Assembly (NCBI RefSeq): GCF_041435215.1
Contig: NZ_CP108394.1
Location: 6,014,001-6,078,000, forward strand
Reading direction: 5' to 3'
Length of the DNA: 64,000 nucleotides
Origin: Streptomyces sp. NBC_01314
Lineage (GTDB): Bacteria; Actinomycetota; Actinomycetes; Streptomycetales; Streptomycetaceae
Shown here: positions 23,358 to 31,952 of the stretch, piece by piece
Numbering within the stretch: the stretch's first letter is position 1
Layout of the letters: each line of letters opens with the position of its first letter
The notes under the pieces: model-generated
What the model saw: the letters and a program-made list of their open reading frames with translations, nothing else
Told to the model about the DNA's origin: nothing
Database searches by the model: none
Translations under genes and position numbers: made by a program

Positions 23358-24293
23358 TCAGTTGATCTGGTCCGGTTGCTCAGCCTTCCGGATGCCGTCG
23401 AGTCGGAAGTGCCAGACGACCACGATCGGGGAATCGTCCAAGGCCGCGGCCGACGCTTCCGGGCACCAGTGCAACAGGTCCCAGGACATGTAGGTCGGGA
23501 GTGGGTCCGGGGCGGTGTCGGAGTCGGAGTCGGGGGAGTGGCGCGGGCGGTGGGGTTCCTCGCAGTGCCGGACCTGGAAGCCCAGTGGCAGGGCTGCGGC
23601 GAGGTAGGCGCTGAGCGGGCGGTGGTATTCGACGAGCAGGGACGGGCGGCCGTCCGGGCCGGGACGGCGGGCCAGGGTCGGCCGGAGGTAGGACACCAGC
23701 AGGTGGGCATCCGAGATCACAAGGTTCCCGCCCGGGCGCAGAACACGCGCGAACTCGGCCAGCGCGGCGGCCAGGTCGGGGACGTGAGTCAGGGCGAGCG
23801 CGCAGACGACGGTGTCGACCGCGTTGTCGGGAAGCGGCAACTGGTGCAGCTCGGCCGAGTGAAAGTCGACATCCGGCAGGCGCTTGCGGGCCTGGGCGAG
23901 CATTTCGGGCGAGGCGTCGACGCCGATCACATTGTGGCCGAGTTCATGCAGGTACATGGTGTGGCGGCCGGTCCCGCAGGCCGCGTCCAACGCCGCGCCG
24001 ACGGGCAGGCTGTCCAGGATGCGCCGGACAACGGGCTGCTCGACGTCGATCATCTGGTTGCCGGGGGCGTCATAGTGCGGCGCCCACTCCTGGTAGACGT
24101 CGGCCGCGCTGATCGTGCCCGGACTCGCCGTGACTCCCTCGGCATGCGCGAGGGCGGGCACATCCAGCAGGGTGCGGATCTCGGCGATCCGGGCCTCGAC
24201 GAACGCCCGGTCGGCCTTCCCCTCCCTGATGCCGCGCAGCAAAGCAGCACCCTCGATGCCCAGCAGATATCCCAGGGGGCTCAGATAGGTCAT
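23358..24293 (-). CDS. Class I SAM-dependent methyltransferase
   Basis: A 311-residue methyltransferase with a Rossmann core. Motif I is 'ALDAACGTGRHTMYLHELGH' (about 107), followed by 'VIGVDASPEMLAQARKRL' and motif IV 'DTVVCALALTHVPDL'; 'VLRPGGNLVIS' is the conserved post-core strand. The first 90 residues are an extra helical region. TACCGT ends 7 nt before the ATG. The last part ('MSWDLLHWCPEASAAA') suggests small-molecule methylation, but the acceptor is unknown. Confidence 0.87.
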   Translation of the reverse strand: MTYLSPLGYLLGIEGAALLRGIREGKADRAFVEARIAEIRTLLDVPALAHAEGVTASPGTISAADVYQEWAPHYDAPGNQMIDVEQPVVRRILDSLPVGAALDAACGTGRHTMYLHELGHNVIGVDASPEMLAQARKRLPDVDFHSAELHQLPLPDNAVDTVVCALALTHVPDLAAALAEFARVLRPGGNLVISDAHLLVSYLRPTLARRPGPDGRPSLLVEYHRPLSAYLAAALPLGFQVRHCEEPHRPRHSPDSDSDTAPDPLPTYMSWDLLHWCPEASAAALDDSPIVVVWHFRLDGIRKAEQPDQIN

Positions 24294-24841
24294 CCCACGG
24301 ACGGTACGGACTCGTGCTCCGACGGCTCCACCGGTTTTCCGGCACTTCGAGCGGCCGCCGTCGGTGGACCGGATCACCTGCGGCCACTGACGGATCGGAC
24401 CAGATCATCTGAGACGGAGACCGGCTTGCCGGCGACGGGACACACGAGTGGGGATTCGCCAGTTTCAGCGAGGCAGGACAACAGGCCGGCCGGCTTCGCC
24501 GGGACTCCGCCAGGTCGTTCGCCAGGACCACTGGGACTCGCCACATCTCCTGAGAACGGACAGTCGTGAGCAGTCACCCACTGTCCTGTCCCAGGTAACT
24601 GTGGGCATGGTGGGGCTCTGACCTGCCGTGCTTACGGTTGAGCGGGACGAACGGGCTCCCCCTGCCACGCTCAACCGTAGGCAGTCGCCCTCGGGGGAAG
24701 CTCATCGGCGTGTTGTGCGCTGGCCTGTGTCTGCGCCTGCGCCTGCGCCTGTGCCTGTGTCTGTGCCTGTGTCTGCTCATGCGATGACGCGAAGACTGGC
24801 ATCACTGTCCCTGCAGCACCGACCGATTGCCTGGTGGAGTG
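24294..24841. other. Gene-free stretch with hairpin and hexamer repeats
   Basis: No gene was seen in about 550 bp. ACGGTTGAGCG (24634-24644) pairs with CGCTCAACCGT (24668-24678), with further pairing CTGCC/GGCAG outside, giving a stable hairpin. At 24725-24778 lie about nine copies of a CTGYGY hexamer. Confidence 0.55.
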
Positions 24842-25696
24842 TCAGCGCGCTGCGAGGTTTGCGAGCAGCTCGGCGGCGGGCTTCGGGTGGACGAGCCAGC
24901 GCAGGTGGCTCCCGTCGAGTGTCCGGACGTCGAAGGGGTTGTCGGGTGTGAGCGCGTCGGCTTCGCGAATCATGCGGTCCTGCGCGGCGAGCGGAATGCT
25001 GGCATCGTTGGCCAGGCGCACATAGGTCTTGGGAATCCGGCCCCAGGTCGTGGCCTGTGCCCGGTCGGTGGACGTACCGACATCTAGGTTCTCATCGGGC
25101 TGGAAGGTGTTCAGGAAGATCCGGAACTCGTCATCGGTGAGGTCGGCGGCGAACGCTCGCTTGAACGCGGCGAGCGCTGCCGGGTCGGCGGTGCGGAAGT
25201 TGGTCCGGAGCAGACCGAGTTCGGCCGGGTTCCCGACGAGCGTGGCAGCGAAGGCTCCCGCGTCGACGTCCGCCATCTCCGGCTGGGCGTAGTAGTCGCT
25301 CACGTTCAGATCAACGGGGCACCAGGCGGAGACGTAAGCGATCCGGTCGATCAGCTCGGGCCGGGCGTTGGCGACGGCGGTGGTCGTGATGCCGCCCCTG
25401 CTGTGGGCGACGAGGATGGTGGGCCCGTTCCGCTTGGCCCGTTCGAGGACTTCGATCACGCGGGTGGCGTTGTCGGCGAGCGTGATTCCCTTGATGCTCC
25501 CCGGTTCTGCGGCGAGTGCGTCGAGATCCTGAGGAGCCTGGTAGGTCGCGGGGAAGGTCGCCTCGAATCCGTGCCCCGGAAGGTCGACCGCGACCGAGCG
25601 GTGCCCGAGTAAGGCGAGTTCGGCCTGTAGCGGCGCGAACGAGAACGAATTCGCGAAGGCCCCATGAACAAAAACGAATGTCGGCAGATTCTGCAT
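24842..25696 (-). CDS. Alpha/beta-hydrolase
   Basis: A 284-residue hydrolase with the canonical fold. 'TFVFVHGAFANSFSFAPL' carries the oxyanion-hole HG, the nucleophile elbow is AHSRGG (Ser about 98), and 'DGSHLRWLVHPKPAAELL' holds the catalytic His near the C-terminus. Similar proteins are esterases or hydrolases of small esters and amides. The ATG codon precedes MQNLPTFVFV. Upstream DNA is a decayed mobile-element region, so its own promoter is unclear. The substrate is unknown. Confidence 0.88.
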   Translation of the reverse strand: MQNLPTFVFVHGAFANSFSFAPLQAELALLGHRSVAVDLPGHGFEATFPATYQAPQDLDALAAEPGSIKGITLADNATRVIEVLERAKRNGPTILVAHSRGGITTTAVANARPELIDRIAYVSAWCPVDLNVSDYYAQPEMADVDAGAFAATLVGNPAELGLLRTNFRTADPAALAAFKRAFAADLTDDEFRIFLNTFQPDENLDVGTSTDRAQATTWGRIPKTYVRLANDASIPLAAQDRMIREADALTPDNPFDVRTLDGSHLRWLVHPKPAAELLANLAAR

Positions 25697-25732
25697 GCCT
25701 CAGCCTCCAACAGAACGATCTTCGGAGCAAGA

Positions 25733-26452
25733 TCAAGGGTTCAGGAGGGCTTCGATCTGTCTGGCTGTGGCCTCGATGGTGGTGCTGAGCCATGTGCGAC
25801 TGGTGCCTCGCAGGGGCGCCTGCAGCGGGAAGAGGCGGTGGAATTGGGCGATGGCCCGGGTGACGACGACGAGGAGGTCGTCGCTGAGGATCGATCGCCT
25901 CCGATGCCCTGATGCGAACAGGCTGATCAGCGTGACGTGTTCGGGGTATCCAGCGGCTTCCAGTCATGGGGCTGTCTTGTCCGGTTCGACGGTGGGTGCC
26001 TTGACGCGGACCAGGTCGTGGAGGAGCTCGGCGCGGTGGGTGAGCCGGTAGTGGCGGTGGGCCAGACCGCTCCAGAGCTTGCCGGTGGCGACGTAGCACG
26101 CGTCGATGTGAGTCGGTCCGTATCGCGGTCGGAGTCTCCAGTAGCGGCGTTGAGTGCGAATGCGGTCCCGCTCCAGCCACGACTCATAGCCCACATGACC
26201 GCCGCAGGTCGCCGACCAGTACCAGCCGCACCAGTTGCCCTGACCACGAAATGCCGGAAACCCGCGCTCGGGCCGTACCGACTCGAACCGGACCGGCCAC
26301 AGATACCCCAGGACCCCCGCTGACGGATACCGGCCCGCGCTGACGTACTCCAGCTCGACCTCCTCCGCCGACACCTCGCGCACATCCGTCCGGGCCTCCG
26401 GTACGACGCTGACCAGCCACTTCGACCAGTAGAAGCGCCTTGATCGCCGCAC
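25733..26452 (-). pseudogene. Decayed TnsA-like transposase endonuclease ORF
   Basis: The N-terminal part (from GTG 26452) reads 'RRFYWSKWLVSVVPEAR', 'VELEYVSAGRYPSAG' and 'GHVGYESWLERD', which fits TnsA-like endonuclease subunits of heteromeric (Tn7-like) transposases. The residues after 'SWLERD' do not continue as TnsA ('YGPTHIDACYVATGKLW'). A TGA at 25964 cuts the frame, yet the same frame goes on with coding-like sequence ('LLVVVTRAIAQFHRLFPLQA', 'WLSTTIEATARQIEALLNP') to a stop at 25733. This looks like a deletion joining tnsA to another gene, followed by a nonsense mutation. The catalytic core of TnsA is missing. Confidence 0.6.
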
Positions 26453-26713
26453 CTACACAAGACCGGAACTCTCCAGAACTTGCCTACAGATGACCGGGAC
26501 CCAGCCATGCGTTGCCTACAGAAGAGCGGGACTGCCTACACATCGCAGAGACAGGGCAGGACAGTCGTGTCGCGTCTCATTGAGTCTGCTCCGACGTTAG
26601 GTCCCTGACCAGGTCGGAGCAGTTTCGTTGAGACTGGCGGGACCGGGCATGAGTCATCCGATCTGCTTCATCCCGCAGCTTTACTCGCCACGTCTCACCG
26701 AATCTGCTCCAAC
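26452..26713 (-). mobile_element. Right-end region of a Tn7-like element
   Basis: Upstream of the TnsA-like start lie four CCTACA-containing direct repeats (26452, 26483, 26515, 26535), two of them followed by GxGCGGGAC or GACCGGGAC. They are followed by three 22-bp elements of the type GTCTCA-N5/6-CTGCTCC(G/A)AC: 26574-26595 (+), 26613-26634 (-), 26692-26713 (+). The first two differ at 4 of 22 positions. Arrays of such sites next to tnsA are how transposase TnsB binds the right end of Tn7. The exact terminus is not defined; 26713 is the outermost copy. Confidence 0.6.
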
Positions 26714-27679
26714 GGATCCGGGTGCATCCATGAGTACGTCCCCTGCCGCCGTCCGGACGTACAGCACCGACCGTCCCGCCCGCCGCCGCTCCACCATCCC
26801 CGCGTCCAGCAGCACCCGCAGGTGCCCGCCCACCGAACCCAGTGCCCACCCGGTCACGGCGACCAGTTGGGTCGTGCTCATGGGCGTCCCGAGCAGCGTC
26901 AGCAACCCGGCCCGCGCGGTCCCGATGAGCGCCCCGAGCCCGTCCGGGACGGGGCGCCGGTCATGGTCCTCGGAGAGCACCCCGAGACACGGGTAGACGA
27001 CTGCGTACCGCTCCCGTCCTTCCCACGACACCCAACTGGTCCTTGGCGTGACCGGCATGAACAGCAGCTGTGCTCCGGCGGCGAGTTCCCGCGGCGGGTA
27101 GGCGTTGTGGTTGACCTGGAAGCGGCTCTCTCCGAGCCATCGCGTCCCCGGCTTCAGCGAGTCGAGGACGGCCGCCCAGCCGCCCTGATTGACTCGCGCG
27201 GTGCGTGCGGCCATGTCGGCCTCCATGACGCGCCGCCGGCGCTTCCAGTCCGGCCTGACGGTCTCTTCCCAGACGTACGTCAGGAGCGCGGTCGCCCGCT
27301 CGGGCAGGTCGTCCCGCTCCAAGACGGAGGGGAGCGGTCCCTGCAGGGACACCCGGAGGTTGGCCCGTGCTTCCCTGGCATCGGTCGTCCGCACACGGGC
27401 CACGGTCTCCTCGAAGCTCTCCCCAACGCAGGAGGTAGGGCAGAAGAAGTCGGCGATCCAGGAGGTGCCGATGGCCGCCTGCACGAGCGGCGCGGCAGCC
27501 GGGTCGGCCGCGAGGTACGCACGATAGCCAGGCAGATGCGCGCGCAACCAGGCATCCTCGCCCGGATGGGCGCCGGTTCCCGCGTACAGCAGTCTCAGGC
27601 TCGCGAAGGCCTCGGCGAACGGCGAGAGCACGAACCGGCTGCGGGCGAGGGTGTCGGTGTCGATCTGCCACAAGCCCAT
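26681..27679 (-). CDS. ArsR-like winged-helix regulator (DUF5937-type N-terminus)
   Basis: A 332-residue regulator in which the winged helix is at the C-terminal end ('LLTLLGTPMSTTQLVAVTGW', 'VGGHLRVLLDAGMVERRR', 'GRSVLYVRTAAGDVLM'). The first 230 residues form an unassigned domain seen in similar actinobacterial regulators. It is divergent from an MFS transporter gene, 67 bp away, and probably controls it. The last 10 residues (SVGADSVRRGE) are encoded by the outermost transposon-type repeat, so the natural C-terminus may have been altered by insertion. ATG MGLWQIDTD was preferred over an upstream start. Confidence 0.83.
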   Translation of the reverse strand: MGLWQIDTDTLARSRFVLSPFAEAFASLRLLYAGTGAHPGEDAWLRAHLPGYRAYLAADPAAAPLVQAAIGTSWIADFFCPTSCVGESFEETVARVRTTDAREARANLRVSLQGPLPSVLERDDLPERATALLTYVWEETVRPDWKRRRRVMEADMAARTARVNQGGWAAVLDSLKPGTRWLGESRFQVNHNAYPPRELAAGAQLLFMPVTPRTSWVSWEGRERYAVVYPCLGVLSEDHDRRPVPDGLGALIGTARAGLLTLLGTPMSTTQLVAVTGWALGSVGGHLRVLLDAGMVERRRAGRSVLYVRTAAGDVLMDAPGSVGADSVRRGE

Positions 27680-27746
27680 CCGTACGACCTTTCGCGTGTC
27701 GCCGAAACAGTACACACGGCCCCGGGACGCTCGGAGACTCCGGATC

Positions 27747-28967
27747 ATGCGCAGCTATAGATCCCTGTTCCGCACGGCGGAGTTCACCCCGTTCCTGCTT
27801 TCCTTCGCCGCTTTCGCCGCGGCGCAGACGATCGGCGGACTGGCCCTCGCCACGCTGGTCTTCCGGGCCACCGGCTCCCCGTTCCTGTCGGCGGTGAGCA
27901 TGTTCGGACCGCAACTGGCGCAGTTGCTGGGCGGCGCGTTCCTGCTCTCGGGCGCCGACCGACTGGCGCCGCGCGCTGTCCTGTCCGCCCTGGCCCTCTC
28001 CTTCGCGGCGGCCACGGCGGTCCTCGCGCTACCCGGTCTGCCGGTCTGGGCGGTCTTCGCCGTCGTGCTCCTGCAGGGCCTGGTCGCGTCGCTGGGCGGG
28101 GGAGCACGCGGGGGCCTGCTGAACGAGATCCTGACCAAGGACGGCTATGTCCTGGGCCGTTCGGTGTTCAACATGCTCTGGGGCCTGACACAGATGGCCG
28201 GGTTCGCGACGGGCGGCGCGCTCCTTGCGTTCCTCTCCCCGCGGACCTGCCTGCTCCTCGCGGCAGCGCTGTACGTGCTGTCCGCCCTCGTCACCCGCCT
28301 CGGCCTCACGGCCCGCCCACCGCGCTTCGCCGGCCGGCCGTCCCTCGCGGCGACCTGGCGCGCCAACGCCCTCCTGTGGTCCTCGCGCCACCGCCGCCTG
28401 ACGTACCTGGGCCTTTGGGTCCCCAACGGCCTCATCGTCGGCAGCGATTCGCTGTACGTCTCCTACGCTCCCGAAGCGGCCGGCATGCTCTACGCATTCG
28501 GCGCGCTCGGGATGTTCGCGGGCGACCTGGCCGTGGGCCGTCTCGTACCGCCCGCCCTGCGCCCTCGCCTTGCGACGCTGCTGCGCCTGCTGCTCGCGGT
28601 TCCCTATCTGTTCTTCGTCCTACAGCCGGGAGTGGCGCTGTCAGCCGTGGCAGTCACCGTCGCCTCCGTCGGCTTCGCCGCGAGCCTGGTTCTCCAGGAA
28701 CGCCTGATGTCGCTCACCCCCGACGACCTCGCGGGCCAGGCCCTCGGGCTGCATGCCACCGGCATGGCTGCCTTCCAAGGCATCGGCGCCCTCCTCGCGG
28801 GCACGTTGGCCCAACTGGCCTCCCCGGCCACGGCGATGACGCTGATGGCGGCCGCATCGGTCGCCGTGACCTTGACCCTCGCGGCGCTGGGCAGGCACGA
28901 GGATCGACAGTCGGCCGTCTCTGGTACGCGCCCCGGCTTCCTGTCGGAACCAGCCGCCAGAGACTAG
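27747..28967 (+). CDS. MFS transporter
   Basis: A 406-residue major-facilitator protein with about 12 hydrophobic helices, starting MRSYRSLFRTAEFTPFLLSF. The loop 'ARGGLLNEILTKDGYVLGRS' and 'LTPDDLAGQALGLHATGM' are typical of actinobacterial drug-efflux type members. It is divergent from an ArsR-like regulator, a common efflux arrangement. The segment 'YLGLWVPNGLIVGSDSLYVS' is copied at the end of the HEAT-repeat ORF 5-6 kb away. The substrate is unknown. Confidence 0.88.
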   Translation: MRSYRSLFRTAEFTPFLLSFAAFAAAQTIGGLALATLVFRATGSPFLSAVSMFGPQLAQLLGGAFLLSGADRLAPRAVLSALALSFAAATAVLALPGLPVWAVFAVVLLQGLVASLGGGARGGLLNEILTKDGYVLGRSVFNMLWGLTQMAGFATGGALLAFLSPRTCLLLAAALYVLSALVTRLGLTARPPRFAGRPSLAATWRANALLWSSRHRRLTYLGLWVPNGLIVGSDSLYVSYAPEAAGMLYAFGALGMFAGDLAVGRLVPPALRPRLATLLRLLLAVPYLFFVLQPGVALSAVAVTVASVGFAASLVLQERLMSLTPDDLAGQALGLHATGMAAFQGIGALLAGTLAQLASPATAMTLMAAASVAVTLTLAALGRHEDRQSAVSGTRPGFLSEPAARD

Positions 28968-29501
28968 CTGGTTCACGCAACGTGCCATCGTAGAGAGGAG
29001 CGGGAGGACCTTCTACGCGGCATGCGCCAGACGTGCGCGTAGGCCCGTTGCTCGTACCGCAAAACGCCCCATGATGTACAGGCGGCACGACTAGCCTCCG
29101 ACTGGTGACTGTCGGTAGCCCGTTGATGACACCGGACCGCCGGTGCGGGCAGAAGAGGCGTGGCTGTAAGTCACACCAGGCTCGCGGCCCCCGCCGCCAT
29201 CCGTGTGCCAGCCGGAACGCTGAGTCTCATGAGTCCGCAACGTGAGCCGGGACACGGGAGTTGGAACCACGAGGGAGTGGCGAGCCGGCGGTTTGGGCCT
29301 CGTGGGGCACGCTTGTTGGAACCATTTGGTCACGCTTCTTGCAACCATCGGTGAATTGCCGTTCATGTTGGAACCGGTTGAGGTGCGGAGCGGTGCCCTG
29401 GGCGCCGGAGCGTTGGCCGGGGCGGCTGCCGCAGTTGGTTTGACCTGTTCGAGTCGCGCGGGCGAAGCGGTAACCCCGGCGGGCGATGGCGGTCCTGCGC
29501 A
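28968..29501. other. Gene-free stretch with TTGGAACC repeats
   Basis: About 530 bp without a convincing gene. TTGGAACC(A/G) occurs at 29261, 29316 and 29368, with TTGCAACCA at 29339. These may be remnants of a mobile sequence or regulator sites; no transposase was found. Confidence 0.45.
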
Positions 29502-30233
29502 TCACCAGGGAACTACGCCGGCGTCGTTGAAGAACTGTCCAGTCGGGCCGTCGTCGGGCAGGTTCGCGAGCTTGATGGCGATCGCCGCGCCCTGTTCGGG
29601 GGTGCGCACGCCGCGGAAGCCGTTGAGGTCGGTCGCGACGTAGCCGGGGCAGCCGACGTTGATCAGGATGTTCGTGCCGCTCAGCTCCCGGGCGTACTGG
29701 AGGGTGACGGCGTTCAGGAACGCCTTCGACGGCGCGTACGCCGCGGACACCGGACCTGCCGTCTGCTCGGCAGCGGGTCCTGACTGCCGGGCGAGGGAGC
29801 CGACGCTGCTGGACATGTTCACGATCCGTGGTGAGGCGGAGCGGTGCAGCAGCGGCAGCATCGCATTGGTGACGCGAATGACGCCGATCACGTTGGTCTC
29901 CACGACCGTCCGGATGGTGGCGGGATCGACCCGGGTAGGTTCCTGGGGCATGCCGCCGGTGATGGCGGCGTTGTTGACGAGCACGTCGAGGCGTCCGGCC
30001 TGTTCCTCGATCAGCCGTGCGGCGGCGGTCGCGCTCGCGTCGTCGGTCACGTCCAGGGGTACGCCGAATGCCTCGACGCCGGCCGCGCGCAGTCTGTCCA
30101 CCGCGGCGTTGCGGCGCTGTTCGTCGCGGGCGCCGACGCCGATGCTCCAGCCGAGTGCGCCGAGGCTCGCCGCGATCTCGTAGCCGATTCCTTTGTTGGC
30201 CCCGGTGACCAGCGCAATCGTTCGTTCGCTCAT
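29502..30233 (-). CDS. Short-chain dehydrogenase/reductase
   Basis: A 243-residue classical SDR using NAD(P)(H). The cofactor motif is TGANKGIGYE (about 10), 'VLVNNAAI' stabilises the central sheet, Ser is in 'IVNMSSSVGSL' and the catalytic YxxxK is 'YAPSK' (about 160). 'CPGYVATDLNG' follows as in carbonyl reductase-like members. It is divergent from a LysR regulator, which probably controls it. The substrate is unknown. Confidence 0.9.
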   Translation of the reverse strand: MSERTIALVTGANKGIGYEIAASLGALGWSIGVGARDEQRRNAAVDRLRAAGVEAFGVPLDVTDDASATAAARLIEEQAGRLDVLVNNAAITGGMPQEPTRVDPATIRTVVETNVIGVIRVTNAMLPLLHRSASPRIVNMSSSVGSLARQSGPAAEQTAGPVSAAYAPSKAFLNAVTLQYARELSGTNILINVGCPGYVATDLNGFRGVRTPEQGAAIAIKLANLPDDGPTGQFFNDAGVVPW

Positions 30234-30290
30234 GGGGACCATGCTGCTCGCCGGCCCCGACGGGGTCCAACACCGATCGGGTGGGCAACG

Positions 30291-30321
30291 ATACCGTCCA
30301 GGTATTGATCCGGGATACCGT
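30291..30321. promoter_or_regulatory. LysR-type operator and promoter between SDR and LysR genes
   Basis: ATACC-GTCCA-GGTAT (30291-30305) is a dyad; a second ATACC follows at 30315-30319, forming another half-site pair with GGTAT. TACCGT (30316-30321) is the -10 of the LysR gene and overlaps it, which fits autorepression. Confidence 0.5.
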
Positions 30322-30327
30322 GGCGGT

Positions 30328-31179
30328 ATGGAGACCCGGGAACTGCGGTACTTCGTCGCCGTCGCTGAAGAGCTGCACTTCGGGCGCGCCGCACAGCGGC
30401 TCGGGATCTCGCAGCCGCCTTTGTCCCGGGCGATCCAGCAGCTCGAACGTCGACTCGGGACAGTGCTGCTGGATCGGACCAGCCGCACGGTCACGCTGAC
30501 CGAGGCCGGCTGGGTGCTGCTGGTCGAGGGCCGGGCGGCCCTCGACGCGGTCGACGCCGCCGAGCGGCGGACCCGCCGCGCCGCCCTGCCCTCGACCGGC
30601 CGTCCCGGCCTGGTCCTGGTCACGAAAGCCAGCGCGTCCAGCGAACTGCTGGCGAAGCTGCTCGACGCGTATGCCGCCGAACCCGGCGCGGTTCCCGTCG
30701 AGGTCATTCTGTGCGGCCCGGCCGAGCAGGCACGACTGCTGCGCGAAGGCCTGGCCGACGTGGCGCTGCTGCACCGGCCGTTCGACTCGACGGCCGGGTT
30801 CCATACCGAAGAGCTCAGCACGGAGGGCCAGGTCGTGGTCCTGCCGGCCGGGCATCCGCTCACCGTCCGGGCCCATGTGCACATGGCCGACATCGCCGGG
30901 TTGCCAGGTCTGCCTCTGCCACGCTGGCCGGAGCCCGACGGCACCTACCTGCCTGGCCCCGGCCCGCAGGTCCGCGACCACGCGCAGTTGCTGCAGCTGG
31001 TCGCGCTCGGCCGTGCCTGCGCGGTCTCACCGCAGTCGTGCCGAGCCCAACTGCACGGTGACCTGGCCGCCGTGCCCGTGCTGGACGCGCCCCCAGTCAC
31101 CACCGTGATCGCCTGGCCACCGCACAGCCGGTCCAGAGCCGTCGCCGACCTCGTCCGGACTGCGATACGTCTCCACTAG
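30328..31179 (+). CDS. LysR-family regulator
   Basis: A 283-residue LysR protein. The HTH is 'METRELRYFVAVAEELHFGR' with 'AAQRLGISQPPLSRAIQQLE' (1-60). The effector domain spans about 90-280. It is divergent from an SDR gene, and the intergenic dyads are likely its operators. TACCGT ends 6 nt before the ATG, so the mRNA is likely leaderless, which sets the start. The inducer is unknown but is probably the SDR substrate. Confidence 0.9.
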   Translation: METRELRYFVAVAEELHFGRAAQRLGISQPPLSRAIQQLERRLGTVLLDRTSRTVTLTEAGWVLLVEGRAALDAVDAAERRTRRAALPSTGRPGLVLVTKASASSELLAKLLDAYAAEPGAVPVEVILCGPAEQARLLREGLADVALLHRPFDSTAGFHTEELSTEGQVVVLPAGHPLTVRAHVHMADIAGLPGLPLPRWPEPDGTYLPGPGPQVRDHAQLLQLVALGRACAVSPQSCRAQLHGDLAAVPVLDAPPVTTVIAWPPHSRSRAVADLVRTAIRLH

Positions 31180-31324
31180 TTCCAACATGCCTGGACAGGT
31201 TCCACCTGGCGTGGCCCGGCTCACAACGGCATTCACGCTCGCGGTCGCTCCGTGCCAACCAGCTCTGCGAAGTGCCGACTGTCGCGAGCAGTCACAACTC
31301 AGTCGCAAGTGGCGTAGCGCACTT

Positions 31325-31344
31325 TTGCAAGCGGGTGCTTGCAA
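31325..31344. promoter_or_regulatory. 20-bp palindrome upstream of the XRE gene
   Basis: TTGCAAGC-GGGT-GCTTGCAA is a perfect 8-4-8 dyad, 30 bp before the ATG. It is a probable operator of the XRE regulator. A possible -10 TAGTTA lies just downstream (31345-31350). Confidence 0.65.
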
Positions 31345-31374
31345 TAGTTAGCAGGGGTGGGGCATGGTGGAGGC

Positions 31375-31830
31375 ATGGCATCGCTCAACGTCGGCAATCT
31401 CGGTGAGTACCTGCGTGAACAGCGGCGAAACGCGCAGCTGTCGCTCAGGCAGCTCGCCGACGCCGCCGGGGTGTCCAATCCGTATCTGAGCCAGATCGAG
31501 CGCGGGCTGCGCAAGCCGAGCGCGGAGGTGCTGCAGCAGGTCGCCAAGGCGCTGCGGATCTCCGCCGAGACGCTGTACGTGCGGGCCGGCATTCTCGACG
31601 CCGAGCGGGATCGCGACGAGGTGGAGACGCGCGCCGTCATCCTCGCCGATCCCACGCTGAACGAGCGGCAGAAGCAGGTGCTGCTCCAGATCTACGAGTC
31701 CTTCCGCAAGGAGAACGGATTCGAGATCGACCTCGGCCCCGGCGTGGCGACGGACGCCGAGGAAGCCTCGGCCCCCGGCCCCGGCGCGGCCGACGGCGAC
31801 GATGCGGGTCCGCGGCAGTCGGCGAGTTGA
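31375..31830 (+). CDS. XRE-family regulator (Rv0474-like)
   Basis: A 151-residue Cro/CI-type regulator. The HTH is 'LGEYLREQRRNAQLSLRQLA' with 'AAGVSNPYLSQIERGLRKPS' (7-65). The C-terminal part has a helical segment 'NERQKQVLLQIYESFRKENG' and an acidic tail. The order XRE, HbhA-like, DUF2516 equals M. tuberculosis Rv0474-Rv0475-Rv0476. The upstream palindrome is its probable autoregulatory site. The ATG is chosen for family length; the GGAGG is only 2 nt away, so an upstream GTG (31357) is possible. Confidence 0.87.
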   Translation: MASLNVGNLGEYLREQRRNAQLSLRQLADAAGVSNPYLSQIERGLRKPSAEVLQQVAKALRISAETLYVRAGILDAERDRDEVETRAVILADPTLNERQKQVLLQIYESFRKENGFEIDLGPGVATDAEEASAPGPGAADGDDAGPRQSAS

Positions 31831-31952
31831 TGAATACGGGGAATGCGAGAAATTCGATGACTTTGACGACTTCGAGGACTTCGACGATTCCTTCGAACGC
31901 GGACCGGAACGACACAAACCCTCAGCTGAAAGCAACCCGGAGGACCATCACC

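Noticed and set aside
29227..30981. Long minus-strand open frame of about 580 codons over the SDR/LysR region
   Set aside because: It runs antisense through the LysR gene and is rich in Arg/Gly; a GC-rich shadow of real genes, with no domain.
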